NCBI GenBank assembly: GCA_905250025.1
Contig: CAJNOJ010000352.1
Location: forward strand, 33,535 to 97,534
Length of the DNA: 64,000 nt
Reading direction: 5' to 3'
Source of the DNA: Adineta ricciae
Taxonomy: Eukaryota > Rotifera > Eurotatoria > Adinetida > Adinetidae
Positions 33,557 through 46,243 of this stretch are shown piece by piece. The first letter of the stretch is position 1, and the number at the start of each line of letters is the position of its first letter. The notes beneath the pieces were generated by a model, which did not search any database, was not told where the DNA came from, and worked only from the letters and a program-made list of their open reading frames with translations. The position numbers and the translations under genes were made by a program.

Positions 33557-34035
33557 TTTTGCTTCGACTGAATGTGTTTTTTCACATCGTTGTCAATATT
33601 TGCTCTTTTAAATATCCGAAGAATCTCTTGCAAATTCTGACACCCACTGGTAAATCGACATACCACTGAGAATCTGAAAGACATTTTATATTCTTGATCA
33701 TGAAATATATGTTATTCAATGTGATCTTAAATAACAGACAGAGTATAAGAACGATTAAGATTCATACTTAATAACCTTCAAATGAACTTTGATATATCCA
33801 GGTGGTTTTATACACAACATTCGGTTTTAAATGAACAGAATCGTGAAAATTAGTAGTTCACGATACTTGGTTACTAATCGAACACACTGGGCTACTTCCC
33901 CTATAAGCTTTTCGATTTTTCCTCTATGATTTGTATGGTATATACCAACCTGAATGTGTGTGTATATATTACACAGCCTTTTACTCAATAGATGGCTCTC
34001 GTTCTTTTCTGTTTCTCTTCGTGTTGATTACGTGA
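33557..34035 (+). promoter_or_regulatory. Left edge of block B and F-box gene 5' flank
   Basis: Block similarity begins at about 33728. The TATA-like word retained from block A lies at 33961-33970, about 65-75 bp before the start codon. No other feature seen. Confidence 0.45.
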
Positions 34036-35094
34036 ATGCAAACGATGACGTATTTCGAAGATTTATCCACTGAGATGATATTCGAAATCTTTGAATACCT
34101 CGATTTTTGTAATACATTCAAAGCATTTTCTGGTCTGAACTATCGATTCTATCGTCTTTTCCACGATCCAGTATTTCCCATCAAAATCGATCTTTCCTCG
34201 ATGTCAAAATTAACTTTTCAAGATCATTACACAAACACTGTTATCCCACATCAACAGCAAATCAAATCTTTGCAAGTCTCGAGTGCATTCATGATCGATT
34301 CAATATTTTCACCCAGTTCGGCTCCATTAAAATTACTTCAATTGAAAGAATTAACCCTCCATAATGTGAGTAAATCGGTATATTTTCAGAATTTACTTCA
34401 ATATCTACCCACCTTATCCAATCTCGTCTCGTTGACACTTCTTTGCAAACATCCGATTGAAAACAAAAGTTTGATTTATGAACAAATATTTCGCTTACCT
34501 CGATTAAAATACTGTCACGTTTCATTCAATAAAATGAATAAATGTGAATTGTTACCTTTGGCAACCAACGAGTTCAGTCCGATTGAAATCTTCATCATTA
34601 ACGATCGATGTAGCTTTTCGGAATTTTATACCTTTTTATCGTACGTGCCTAAACTTCGTCGCTTGACAGTTCCTCATCTCTCAAAAGACTTCAAAGAACA
34701 AATTAAATCATACACGATACCATTGAAGGACCTAACATATCTCTCAGTAGATTCTGATTACATTGATTTTGGTCAATTTGAAGTTATGATACGAAATATA
34801 TTTCCATCGGTTGAAGTTTTACATATGACAATAGAAGATTTCAAAGAATATTTCGATGCTAATCGATGGGAACAACTGGTTACACATTTCATCCCACATT
34901 TACACAATTTTAAGCTAAAGCTATCCTGTTATATAGATTTATTTAAATCGCCGAGTCATTGCATGAAAGCTATTGAACAATTCAATTCGACATTCTGGTC
35001 GGAACGGCGTTGGTTTTTCGATCACATATTTGATGAAGGTCTATTTGGCCAACGTGCTATCTTATATTCAAAGAAATTTTCCAAAATAAAATGA
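34036..35094 (+). CDS. F-box protein with LRR-like repeats (copy B)
   Basis: A single exon of 352 residues, exactly the length of copy A, with an intact F-box at about 6-45 and the same leucine-rich repeats. About 45 residues differ, clustered in the repeats (for example around residues 110-150) and few in the F-box itself. This fits relaxed or diversifying evolution of the substrate-binding part while Skp1 binding is kept. It is convergent with the transporter fusion, as in block A. Confidence 0.85.
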   Translation: MQTMTYFEDLSTEMIFEIFEYLDFCNTFKAFSGLNYRFYRLFHDPVFPIKIDLSSMSKLTFQDHYTNTVIPHQQQIKSLQVSSAFMIDSIFSPSSAPLKLLQLKELTLHNVSKSVYFQNLLQYLPTLSNLVSLTLLCKHPIENKSLIYEQIFRLPRLKYCHVSFNKMNKCELLPLATNEFSPIEIFIINDRCSFSEFYTFLSYVPKLRRLTVPHLSKDFKEQIKSYTIPLKDLTYLSVDSDYIDFGQFEVMIRNIFPSVEVLHMTIEDFKEYFDANRWEQLVTHFIPHLHNFKLKLSCYIDLFKSPSHCMKAIEQFNSTFWSERRWFFDHIFDEGLFGQRAILYSKKFSKIK

Positions 35095-35365
35095 TAGATA
35101 ATCGAAGAAAGAAAAACTCATGTTGTTACGAATACCTGTATGTGTAGTTTAAATTATCGCATTCATCGAGTGTATATGCCAACGGCAAAAAAATACTATT
35201 GCAAATACTGTCTGGATATGATGACAAGAAAGAAATCCTTTATTTTGCTTTAATTTTCTATCTATATTTAAAAAAAAGAAAGAATTCAAGAAATTCATGT
35301 TCGCACAGATATTTTCAACGAGTAACGACATTGAGGAATGAAGCACGATGGACAAGAACGTTGAA

Positions 35366-37595
35366 TCAGGGTTTCATTTCAATTTTCACCTTTCGGAGAC
35401 GTTTACGACTCCACCAGAGACTTAGTGCCACAGTAATCAAGGCAATAATAATGAGAACTCCACAGCCGATACCGATAACATTTGCGGGGAAAAATTGTTG
35501 CAATTGACCTGAGATAAAAGCTCCAAGTAAATCGCTCAAATTTACTATCGACATGTAAGTTGTAAATTGTGAACCTTTTCTCATTCAAAAACAGATAAAC
35601 ATTCAGTTCAAGTCAATACAAATGATTACCTTCGACATGCTTTTGACATAGCGACATGAGTACGGGCATGGAGGCTGCCGAGAGAGTTGGATCCATCATG
35701 CTCCAAAGAATTAATACCGTTGTCGCCACCGGTCGTCTGTTCCAAAGTGGTTCGATCAGATTCGAAATGAGCATGTAACAAGCATGCATGATTATCACAA
35801 TGAGAAGAAGACGACGCGCTCCGATTCGATCAGCAAGCCATCCGCTGGTAAGTACAACACCAACAACAATTAAGGTTCCATAGGCACCAGAAAGAATCGA
35901 AACTGACGTGTCAGTCCATCCCAATACGTTGATTAGATGAACTATTTAAAGAAACAAATGAGATAATCATGCCTTTTTTCAAACTTTTCTTACTATTATA
36001 AGCTCGGATAAATATTGCCTGACTTAAATAAACTATGACAATTGGAATAAATAATTGCAGTGATTGTTTTGATAATAATCCTTTGAATAGTTCTTTGAAC
36101 AACTTCAGAATCGAGTAATCATAGACTGGTTGGTATTTTCTTCGATGTTTCATTTTCATTGAACATGGAAATAGGTGATCATCGGATTTTTCCTTGATGA
36201 AAATCGTTAATAGGGTAAAGAAAAACAAAACAGATGAATTGATGATCGCCGCTGTTAGGTATCCTTTATTCCGTAAAATCCACGACAAACCCGCCGCACC
36301 AGCAGCAGCTCCAATCAGAAATCCTCCACGCATGATTCCGTTGATTCTTCCACGTTCACGAACGGATATTATTGTGATAGCCTGCGCATCTACACTTGCA
36401 TCTTGAATCGACGCAAATATCGAATGCACGAAGAAAGCGACCACTAACGTTTTCAGATATTGTGTCGGAGGGTCACCAACAAACAATAGACCGAGTGAAG
36501 CAAGAAAGGCACATGTTTGCGCGAGAAGTATCCACGGACGACGACGACCCATTGGAGATGATTGAAAACGATCTAAACGAAGATGAATGACAATCTCGTG
36601 TGAACGTGTCTTTACCAATCATTGGCCCCCAAACAAATTGAAGTGCCTAGAAATGAACGGATGAAGATGTTTTCAATGAATGATGCAACAAACCCATGGT
36701 AGACCTGAAAGTGAGACGAATGTTCCAATTGTCGAAGAAGTTTGTCCTTCAGCTATGATTTGAAAAGACAAAAATTGTTTGTTTCTTCGAAAAAAAAAAA
36801 CGATTTACCAGTTAGATAATTCGCTAGCGCAGTGGAAGAGAATCCAGCTGGAACACCTTGCATAATATATAGATAAAAGAATGTAAAATATCGAAGGCCA
36901 GTATTTTCTGTTAAACTAAGAAAATAAGTCCGTTTTTTCACAAGATTATTTCGGGAATAGTAAGAATATTTCATTGTATAATTTGAGAAATCTTCATCGA
37001 AATCACTACTTGTATATCGATAAACTAAATTCGGCAATGTAACTAAAATGTAATCGTTGAGATTCAAATTAGATCTCCATTCCTGTTTTGATGCATCGAA
37101 GTATTCGAGATGGAATGTTGAGAGTAGATGTATTTCGTACAAAGATGTTTCATTCTCATCTTTGATTATTTCTTCGTTTGTTTGAGAGTAATGATTCAAT
37201 TCTAATGTATTCAATGCAGCTGATGAGGATGACGAGTCGTTCGTTGGGCGGAGAATTTCTTCGAGACGTTGGCCGATTTGCTCACATTTTTGAAATAAAC
37301 TTTTCAGAAGAATTATCTCCGGATTGGTGTTTGTTTGATTCAATATAAACGATTCTTTTTCAAATGGTTGTTCATCCGAGTGATCTGATTTGATATAACT
37401 CGAACCGTAAGAACATTTGATTTGCGAAGATTGATTAAAAAAATCGTCACAAAGTATCCGTAGAGTTTTTTCGTCATCCACTTCCCCACAAGACGCTGAC
37501 GACCGTTGGATATAGAAATAACCAAGAGACTTAGCTGCCAATATCATATCATTCGTATTGAAACTATCCAAATCAATAATAATCGGGGTTGTCAT
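35366..37595 (-). CDS. Oxygenase-like domain fused to an MFS transporter (copy B, 6 exons, 658 aa)
   Basis: Exons: 37595-36809, 36752-36694, 36646-36616, 36572-35994, 35941-35630 and 35574-35366. All splice sites are GT..AG and phases match copy A. The Ser-run in the oxygenase-like part is two residues shorter. The N-terminal degenerate oxygenase-like domain (PVII/IIDLDSF type start) and the permease part are both uninterrupted. Preservation of the same fused frame in both blocks suggests that the fusion is real and used, not an annotation artefact. Substrate unknown. Confidence 0.85.
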
Positions 37596-38039
37596 GTTGG
37601 TGTTAATCGGACAAGTCTCAACGACAATACACTACACCCTGTCACTTGAGTGAAAGGACAAATAATGTTTGTTGTACGATGATTTGCCACGTGTTAAATA
37701 CTAGGGAATCGAAGTTACTCTCGCATACGTCCTCTATAACCTTTCTTGCTTTCCTTTTCTTTCTTGCGTACTGTACAACTTATGTAACCATCTCATAACA
37801 TGTCGTCCGCATCGTTGTTTTTACTTATTTCGACATATCGACGTGTCTAAGACTGTTTGACACTTCTCTCCTATTTACGATAATTCTTTTCGGTAAGCTT
37901 ATTTAAATAGGAGTGGCAATTAAGCAAATCTAACGATGACGAATAGAAAAGCTTTTCATGGTTGCATTTTGATCGAATGAATAAACAAAATTAAGAAAAA
38001 AAGATGAGATTATGTTGCAATTGAGTTTTTACATTTGCA
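37596..38039. other. Divergent intergenic region, block B
   Basis: Counterpart of 9503-9930. Nothing recognised. Confidence 0.4.
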
Positions 38040-39183
38040 CTGCTTCGTCAGTTCATTTAGTGTTGAATAGCAAGTTTTTTTGCACTTATTCATCGATATT
38101 TGCGTACCTCTTCAGTTTATACCTTCGTATTTTACAATCGAACGCAAGTTAAACTGCTCGAACTAAAGATTTCTTTTTTGTTCTTACATAATCTACAACT
38201 TTTCAGCTACGCACAAGTCATATTTTCGATGAATCTCAGTTTCGTGCCCAAGCTTCAGATTTTTCTTTACACAACGTACAATTTATATCATCAAAGTTCT
38301 AATTATAGTAGCTTTGAAAGGATATCAAGTAAATTTCTTGATGAACCTTCACGGTGGCTCGAAATTAATTACCCACAATCAATCGACGACCAACTTATTC
38401 CATGCAAAAGGATGACTTTCAACAAATCGGAGGTCTCAAGCAGTTCACGCCGAGTTATGGCCAATCTATGCCGATAGATTTATTACATCGAAGTCAACTT
38501 ATGAAAAACGCCGCACGGCTATTTAGCCATCCACTCTATCTAGCATAGAATATTATTGCAACAAAGATGTTAATCTCTGCACTTATTTCGAATCCAAAGT
38601 TTTCGGTGTCATTTGTGCAATACAGGATTGAAGACCATGGACAATAGGTTTACTCTGAATATGTTTGTGATCGAACAGATCAGAGGTATGATTCAAGTGA
38701 GACTTGAAGCGATTGTGATTGTCAACAAACAACTGTTTACGATATAAATATCATAACAGCAATCTTTCGTCTACCGGGTAAGATATTTGCAAATATGTTT
38801 AAAAATTTATCTACATTTTTCGCCGTAGGAATTTCTGTTGACTGTTACCTTATTAATGTGGTATTGCAAAGTGATCTGAGATGTTTTGTTGACACCAACT
38901 GTTTACAACAGCTGGTTAGTACTCTATCGCTCGTGACCCTCAGCATGTCTGACAATGCCTTTAATGCAACGACAAGTCATTATCGATTAAATGGTTTCAT
39001 ATTAGAAATCGTTTCGAATCTAATGATTGGAGATTAGAACAATCAGACTTCCTATCAAGGTTATTTCAATGCATGTCAACTGTTAATGTGTACAGCTACG
39101 TATATTGGGCGTGTGGTGAACTGTGAATTTTTCTCCTTTGAATCGATGTTGCTTAAGTCGTGTTATTTGGTCACACTATACTG
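38040..39183 (+). pseudogene. Remnant of a bdelloid-type membrane protein (copy B)
   Basis: The better-preserved counterpart of 9931-10700. The open piece 38795-39037 reads GISVDCYLINVVLQSDLRCF, then DTNCLQQL, then SHYRLNGFILEIVSNLMIG. With one frame change it continues through YFNAC and MCTATYI. This spacing of Cys and the LLxxLM-type segment resemble the large multi-Cys membrane protein family that I recall from bdelloids. The 5' part (38100-38477) is in a different frame, and stops are present near 38516 and 38545. About 350 bp at 38306-38660 are absent from copy A. No intact gene in either block. Confidence 0.5.
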
Positions 39184-39420
39184 ATTTTTGAAATTCATAA
39201 ATAGAAATAAATAACTTGGGTATGTCAATAGACAACATGTCTGTACCTTCAACATCTCCTGCGTACTGAAATAGTTGAAACAAAGCGGTCTACATTATAT
39301 TTTTCTACCTTACCTTGAGTGGCAAAGATGAATAGCTACTTAGTAAATAACATTCTTATCTTTGACTTTTTCTCATTTTGTCACTCATTCTAAAAGTAAT
39401 ATAATTCACCTTTAGAGAAC

Positions 39421-42400
39421 ATGAATATAGTCAAGTTCTGCGTGCTTCTGTTACTCTTTGTAACTAAAAGCCTCGCAGCGCCTTATAAATCTTCAAACAG
39501 TTGTGGTTATGAAGTAACGCGGAAAGAACATATATCGATATGAACTTTTCTAAAGCTATACAATCGTGTATTTTAGTCGTGTAATTTGGGCAAATCGGAT
39601 AAACTTAACGTTCATATTGTCGTTCATACACACGATGATGTTGGTTGGTTGAAAACAGTCGATCAGTACTATTATGGATGTGAGTCACATGTATTTATGA
39701 TTGTATTGCTCTTTGTCTGTTGTATAGCACATAAAGAAATTGAGAAACGAGGTGTTCAATACATTCTCGACTCAGTTATGGAAGCATTGGTGGATAATCC
39801 TGACCGTCGATTCATTTACGTTGAAATGGCTTTCTTTTGGCGTTGGTGGAACCAACAATCAAACGACACACGTGACATCGTAAAGCAACTAGTAAACGAA
39901 GGTGTGTATTAGTTGAACTGATGAGATTTAATCCGGACGTGTGTGCGCTAGGTCGCTTGGAATTTATTTCGGGTGGCTGGTCAATGGTTGATGAAGCGAC
40001 AACACATTACAATTCAATTATTGACCAACATGCGTTGGGTGCCGAATTTTTGTATGAGACATTTGGTGACTGTGCACGACCGAAAATTGGCTGGCAGATT
40101 GATCCATTTGGTCATTCTCGAGAAGTTGCTTCGCTCTTCGCCCAGATGGGGTTTGATGGTCTGTTTTTCGGACGTGCAGATTATCATGATCTCATCGATC
40201 GTTCGACGAAGCGAACGAGAGAAATGATCTGGCAAACAACTTCTAATTTAGGTGAGTACTTACCTTCTGTAAATTCTTAGCTCAAAGACCTTCTCAGATC
40301 CTCAAAATTGGCTTTTCACGGGTATCTTACCACTTTATTATTTTGGTCCACCATCATTCTGCTTTGATATTACTTGTCGCGATCAACCGATCATGGTATG
40401 TGTATCGTATCCTATCATCGTCGTGATACAGTTGAATAGTTTTAGGATGATCCTAGTTTACACGATTATAATGTGCCTGAACGTGTCGAAACATTCATTG
40501 GTGAAGCATTAGCGCAAGTTTGTTCATAACAAAGTCATAGTTTTCCTCGTATTCTTCTCTTGTTCGAGTAGGCTGAAATCTATGCAACTAATCATATCAT
40601 TATGACAATGGGTGGTGATTTTTTCGCCGAAAATGCACATCGTAACTTCAAAAACTTGGATAAGTTGATCTATTACGTTAATCTACAAGTAATTATATGT
40701 CCTGTCGTGAATTCCTTCAATTATTGCCAAGATTTTCGTTTTAGCAAGAGAATGGTAGTGATGTGAATGTCTTTTATTCAACACCCTCCTGTTATCTGTA
40801 TGCATTGAATAAAGCCGGAAAGAAGTGGTCAACAAAAACTGATGATTTCTTGCCGTATGCCAGTACACCCTTCGTATATTGGACAGGTTATTTCACTTCC
40901 AGACCAGCGTTGAAACGTTACGAACGTTATGCTAATAATATTCTTCAAGCGACCCGTCAGCTAAATGGATTTTCGCAGATAAATCGACGAAACGTTATTT
41001 TTTCTTTCAGTAAGAGAATAGAATACGTACAGATGTTGAATTTAACAAATATTCATCTCTTGAAAAAGGCGAAGCGATGGGCCTAGCTCAGCATCATGAT
41101 GCAGTCAGTGGAACGTCGAAGCAACATGTTGCCGATGATTATACTCAACGACTCTCCGACGGTATTGACCGAGCGACAGTATGTTTTGATGTGATGCATA
41201 CACTTGCAGGATGAAGAATCCTTGTAGGAAGTGATCAATAGTGCCTATGGAAAATTATTACCGAAAGAAGGTCAAACAGCATCAGTTCCTAATCAATTTC
41301 TTTGTCAATACTCGAATATCAGCGAATGTCTTCCAATTGAAGGACAAGAACAGGTTCGTACATATTTCTTGGTGGAAAATGAGTATCAGAACTTGTCGTC
41401 TATCCATAGTTCACAGTGACACTTTGGAATCCAACTATTCATCCAGTGACAGTCTATCATCGAGTACCTGTCACAAAACAGTATTTAATTTACGATCCAA
41501 TAGGAAATCTTGTTTCAGCTGAAGTACAGAATCAATAATTTACGTATAGTACGAAGAAGTGTTATTCTTTTTGTATAACTTTAGTATCTCCCAATTCCAA
41601 ATACAACCAAAAGTATTCCTGGTCGAATGAGCTCTGCTCAAAATCAATATCTTTTTGAAGTAACATTACCGGCACTTGGTTATAATACTTATTACTTTCA
41701 AGCGAAAGGTCAACAAGGAGCAGGTAACAAGAAGAATACAATAACAACAGAAAATCAAGCATGTATGCTACAAAATGAAGTAAAATATCATTTCTTAATG
41801 CTCTTGTCAGCAACTTTCATATTGTTTCTCACTAGTATTTGCGTGTGGAATTCGATGATCTCGGTAATTTGAAACGCATGGTCAATTTGGCAAAGAATTT
41901 GACCGTTTCATTTATCGAGCAAGGTTTATATTGGTATACTGGTAAGTGACATCATTCAAAATACGGAAATAAATTCATTTCTAAGGTGTATTCAAGGTTA
42001 TGCTCATGCCAATAGTAGCGCAGTGTCACCCTCGTCAGGTGCTTACATATTCCGACCGTTGTTTCCACAAGCGCAACCTGTCAGTATATTACGTCGCATG
42101 TAAGTCATTCTTTTGACTTGATTATATTTATTTTATGAAAACTATAATAGAAATTGTACTTACACTGATACGATGCAAAAAGCATCGATTGTTTTCAATA
42201 AATGGGCCAGTTATGAATTTAATCTGTATCGGAATTCGTCAGTAGTTGAAGTCGAATGGATCATGGGACCGATTCCAATCGATGACGATTCTGGTAAAGA
42301 AATTATTATTCGTTTTAATACGGATATCAATAATGCGAAGAAATACTATACGGACGCTAACGGACGACAAGTTCTTGAACGTATTCGTGATTATCGACCA

Positions 42401-43257
42401 ACATGGCACCATGTACCTGACGATCCAATTAGTAGTAACTATTATCCAATTAATAGTCGCATCTGGATTCAAGACGAAAGCCGACAATTTACCATTCTTA
42501 CCGGTAATTTATAGTTATTCATGACTATGAAAACTTACCTTTTTCTTCGTGTACTTGAGATCGATCGCAAGGTGGTGGAAGTATGTACGATGGATCAATT
42601 GAAATTATGATCCATCGTCGATTATTACGAGACGATTCGATGGGTGTCCGCGAAGCTCTAAATGAAACAGCCTACGGCCAAGGTCTAGTTATTTCCGGGA
42701 AACATATTCTCGTTCTCGATCGACCATCAGATAGCGCTCGGTTGCATCGTACGACAGCTCAGCAGTTATTTATGCATCCACTAGCAACTTATTCCTTGCC
42801 AAATACATCCCTTTCGAATTACTCAACTAAATTTCGTCAAACCTGGTCAGCTCTATTGGACACGATGCCATTGAACGTACATTTGTTAACATTCGACCAA
42901 TTGTCACCTAAGCAATATCTTATACGTGTCGAACACTATTTTGAAGCGAACGAAGATGCTTTCTACTCGAAACCAGCTACCATGAATCTTCAAACAATGT
43001 TCAAAAGTATAGGTAACATAAAAGATGTGATGGAATTGATATTATCTGCTAATTTGCCATTGGCTGATCTGCATCGACTTAACTGGACAGCAAAAGACCA
43101 ACAACCATCACACAAGAATACACTTCGTAAGTCATATTTTCACTCGTAGACATTTATATTCTATTTTTGATTGTTTTTAGGACAATCTTCGTTAAATGGG
43201 ACAACAATAATTCTCGATCCAATGCAAATTCGAACATTTCAAATCGACATCGTCTAA
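39421..43257 (+). CDS. MAN2B1-like: Lysosomal-type alpha-mannosidase, GH38 (copy B, 17 exons)
   Basis: The exon structure of copy A is kept at an offset of 28480 (to intron 7) and then 28484; the last intron is 9 bp longer and the stop is at 43255-43257. Signal peptide, [16 protein letters not shown] and QHHDAVSGT motifs are all present and no frameshift is seen. The one notable difference is at intron 8: the GT that could serve as donor in A (12484) is GA here (40968-40969). A different splice site must then be used, or the interval up to about 41009 is coding. The GGT-to-GGA change is synonymous in the latter case. Coding differences from copy A are few. Confidence 0.92.
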
Positions 43258-44554
43258 ATAGCTTCTGTTTTTAGAGTTTACTGTTTTTATCATGGGCGTC
43301 ATAAAAATCAATCGCATCACTCTGAAAACTAACAACTGTTGCTCACATAGTATTGACTCTTTCCATTTCATTTTTCCCATTCAGTGTCACATCTCTGATA
43401 AACAAGAAAAAAAAATTGTCATATTCGAATAAAGTTCGGAAGGTCATATACGGTTGATTTTCATGCATTCTTATACAATCAGTGCGAAAGATTCTCGATA
43501 ATTTCATGTATTTTCCAATAAACACAAAAGTCATGCTTATTATTCGATTCTCGAAGATTCACATGTCTCTTTGTGCGATGCGTAGAAATCAAAAGGCTAA
43601 GGGGTAACATAATGAGAGTTTTATGAGCAGGAATAGCCTAGAAACACTCAATAGTCTTAAAACGGTAGTTTTTGAAGATATCGATGAAATTCCGTAACGA
43701 AGCATTTTTTAACAAAACTACATGAAAATATAGTTGATATTGAAGGAAAGTGATACATGTGATAGATCTTGCCAATAGCTATCTCACTGTGAAATTTTTA
43801 TAATATTGATATTCAATACGAGTAAACAGGACAGATTATAAGCTGTTTTCGTTACGGAATTTCTTGAAAGATGAGAATATTTTTTCAATCGATACACGAG
43901 CTATCTGATAATTAGAACTTATTTCTGTTAAGTTCGCGTCCACAAAGAACAAGTCAAACTACATCTATTAGCGCCAAATTTGAATCGATGAAATCTATTT
44001 ATCAGTACCTAATAACAATTACTTTCTAGTGTCATAAATACCTTCACTTACTAGCATGTCGTTGGAGGAGAAAAGGGCTTTAGTCCTCTTTCACCGACAA
44101 GCATTTAACTTCTAATGACATGTATTTTATACACTGTGAACAATGCGCTTTCGATCAACAGATCAAACTCCCTTCACTTTTGATATGAAACCTTCCTCAT
44201 AGATGGGTGACTGCTAGCTTGTTTTTCCCAGCGGACAATGCATTTCTGATGCTCATCAATATTTTGACAGAATTCTACCAACTGCAGTCAAAAAGTAAAA
44301 ATGTCGAGAGTGAAAATGGCACAAATGTCGGAGGAAAGAAGTGTCGAAAATGACAGATAATGAAAGTAGGCAATCTCCTTCATTCTCACCATCACCTATG
44401 TTTTCGACATTTTTACTTTCGATCAAATCTCGGATTACCTTCCAACTGTGTAGTATTGCACAACAATTGAGTAATAACATCTTCTCTGATATAAAAAACG
44501 TTGTCATAAAATTGCCTTCATATTATACACTACCAAACACACAACTCGGAAAAC
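43258..44554. other. Intergenic, mannosidase to zinc-ribbon gene, block B
   Basis: Counterpart of 14765-15858, with an additional ~110 bp around 44290-44400. Stops in all frames upstream of the zinc-ribbon Met. Confidence 0.45.
44292..44419. repeat. Perfect 16-bp inverted repeat specific to block B
   Basis: The arm aaagtaaaaatgtcga (44292-44307) is the exact reverse complement of 44404-44419, with 96 bp between. The left arm and loop belong to sequence that block A lacks. Confidence 0.75.
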
Positions 44555-44803
44555 ATGGCTAAACGTTGTCCAAATTGCAATGCTATTGATTCATTAGCAA
44601 CAATTTTTAGCAAAGCATGTGATGGAAATTTTGTTACTTATGCCAACGGTGAAGAATCTAGTGGTTATCTGCCAAGTGTTTCCGGTCTTTGTGATTCAGA
44701 TGGACTCTGCATTGAAATATGCATCGCATGTGGTCAACTCAAAGGACTTGATCATGTTGCTTTAAAAAAAAAGTTTAGTAATAATCGTGATGACGACGAA
44801 TAA
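44555..44803 (+). CDS. 82-residue zinc-ribbon-like protein (copy B)
   Basis: Starts MAKRCPNC, 82 residues like copy A, with the CPNC and CIACG pairs and the acidic tail unchanged. A few substitutions only, including a Ser-to-Cys change near residue 52 relative to A. Function unknown. Confidence 0.6.
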   Translation: MAKRCPNCNAIDSLATIFSKACDGNFVTYANGEESSGYLPSVSGLCDSDGLCIEICIACGQLKGLDHVALKKKFSNNRDDDE

Positions 44804-44947
44804 AATGGCATCAAACATTGATGATTCATCGTTTCGTTTTTATAGAAGCGACATTAGCGACACAGTTTTGTAACCAATAAATAGGAATTCTACATGAAGA
44901 CACTCGAATATACTTCTATTCTGTTTTTTAATAAATACTTCCAGCGT

Positions 44948-45193
44948 TCAGAAGTTGATATCGTTGTTGGTTATAGACGACGTCAAGATGGACGATGGTG
45001 ATGCTAGAATATTCACAGAAGAAAATATTGGCAATTCGGCCCTTATATTTCTCGATTGTTTTAACTTCTGGTCAGTTTCTTTTGATGGTAATTCATTTAA
45101 ACATTTAAAACCGGTTCTTATATCTAGTTTAATGATAGATGAACTGTCAGACAATGTAAAGCACAGTTTACGTTTCAGATCATCGATATTCAT
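44948..45193 (-). pseudogene. 5' exon of a zinc-finger gene, 3' part missing (block B)
   Basis: An 81-residue frame beginning MNIDDLKRKL, rich in Ser/Lys/Ile, with no motif of its own. It lies immediately upstream (minus strand) of the 40-bp flank that in block A leads into the CxC finger exon. Here that exon is gone, and the frame ends a few codons beyond the flank. Together with 16739-17095 of block A it looks like the missing first part of the same gene. This is inference from order and strand; the coding nature of this exon alone is only moderately convincing. Confidence 0.4.
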
Positions 45194-45967
45194 ATTTCAA
45201 ACCTCACAAGGATCCGCCAGATAAATGAAAACATGGAGCCGAATTCATTTGTTGAATTTTCAAAAGTAACGCTTGATAAACACCTAAACGTTGCTCAACG
45301 AAACGATAAAAGTCGTCCCCAGATCGATCAATCCCGTACTCGGATCCAGCATCGGATTTGTTGACCTGGGTAGGATATCATGGACTTGGGTTCAGCACAA
45401 ACAGTTTACAGCAACAGCATCATCATCATCGTCACAAAAAAGCAGCAAAGAAAGTTATTTTTATCTCTAAAACAGTTTACTTGTCTATTGAAATTAATGC
45501 TCACACTTTGCCGTGTATGATTTACCAAAAGAAGCCTTGAATATATATACACATATATCTATTCAATTCTCAATCATGTGAATCAATGTTTCGCAACGCT
45601 AGATCATTAAGTGGTACATTTTGTACGATAATTAATTTTACAGTTATCGGTTTTCTGCGTCGATCACAGAAACTTTCCATATTATTAGGAATTAAATGTA
45701 ATCACTTAACCAGGAAGAATCAGAGTAATTCGTTATTGTTTTCTATTCACCACAAATACAAACACGATGCTAGTCGAGTACCTTCGCAAAAACTAGATGA
45801 TATATTGATCAAAGAGATGTGGAAACTATAATTTCGGATGCGTTTGAACAGGCTCTTCGATTAACTGAACGCGGTTAGAAAGATCAGAAACGCTAAAGAG
45901 ATATAATCTTTTTGACATGAATCTATTGAGCAAATATGTATTTCGATAATCTAGTATAAACTCAATA
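45194..45967. other. Start of a block-B-specific ~2-kb insertion
   Basis: Similarity to A stops at about 45375. Short frames at 45358-45540 (His-rich) and 45586-45831 have no recognised domain. No terminal repeats or target-site duplication seen at the insertion ends. Confidence 0.4.
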
Positions 45968-46243
45968 ATGTTTGATTATTCTACCCAGATAACACACGAT
46001 GAAGAAGATGATCAAGATAATGCTGATAATAACCTAGCTACAGTTAAAGACAACTTCAGTATTATAAAAATTTGTGAAAGAATAGAATTTCATCAACAAA
46101 ATTCATACTTTGAAATAAAAATAAATGGTATTCAGAAGTTTTTATATAAACAATCAGCCTCTTGGCTTTTGACTGAGGAGAAGAATAGTTATTTATCAAA
46201 CGACCGACTCTCTCGTGTTATTCAAAATAGTTATAAAAATTAA
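45968..46243 (+). CDS. Hypothetical 91-residue protein in block-B insertion
   Basis: A plus-strand frame with an acidic first third (EEDDQDNADN) and a more structured end (YFEIKINGIQKFLYKQSASWLL, then a LSNDRLSRV motif). That end resembles a small DNA-binding/finger-adjacent module in some animal proteins, but I cannot name it. It may be one exon of a longer gene lost from, or never present in, block A. No promoter or splice site is certain. Confidence 0.3.
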   Translation: MFDYSTQITHDEEDDQDNADNNLATVKDNFSIIKICERIEFHQQNSYFEIKINGIQKFLYKQSASWLLTEEKNSYLSNDRLSRVIQNSYKN

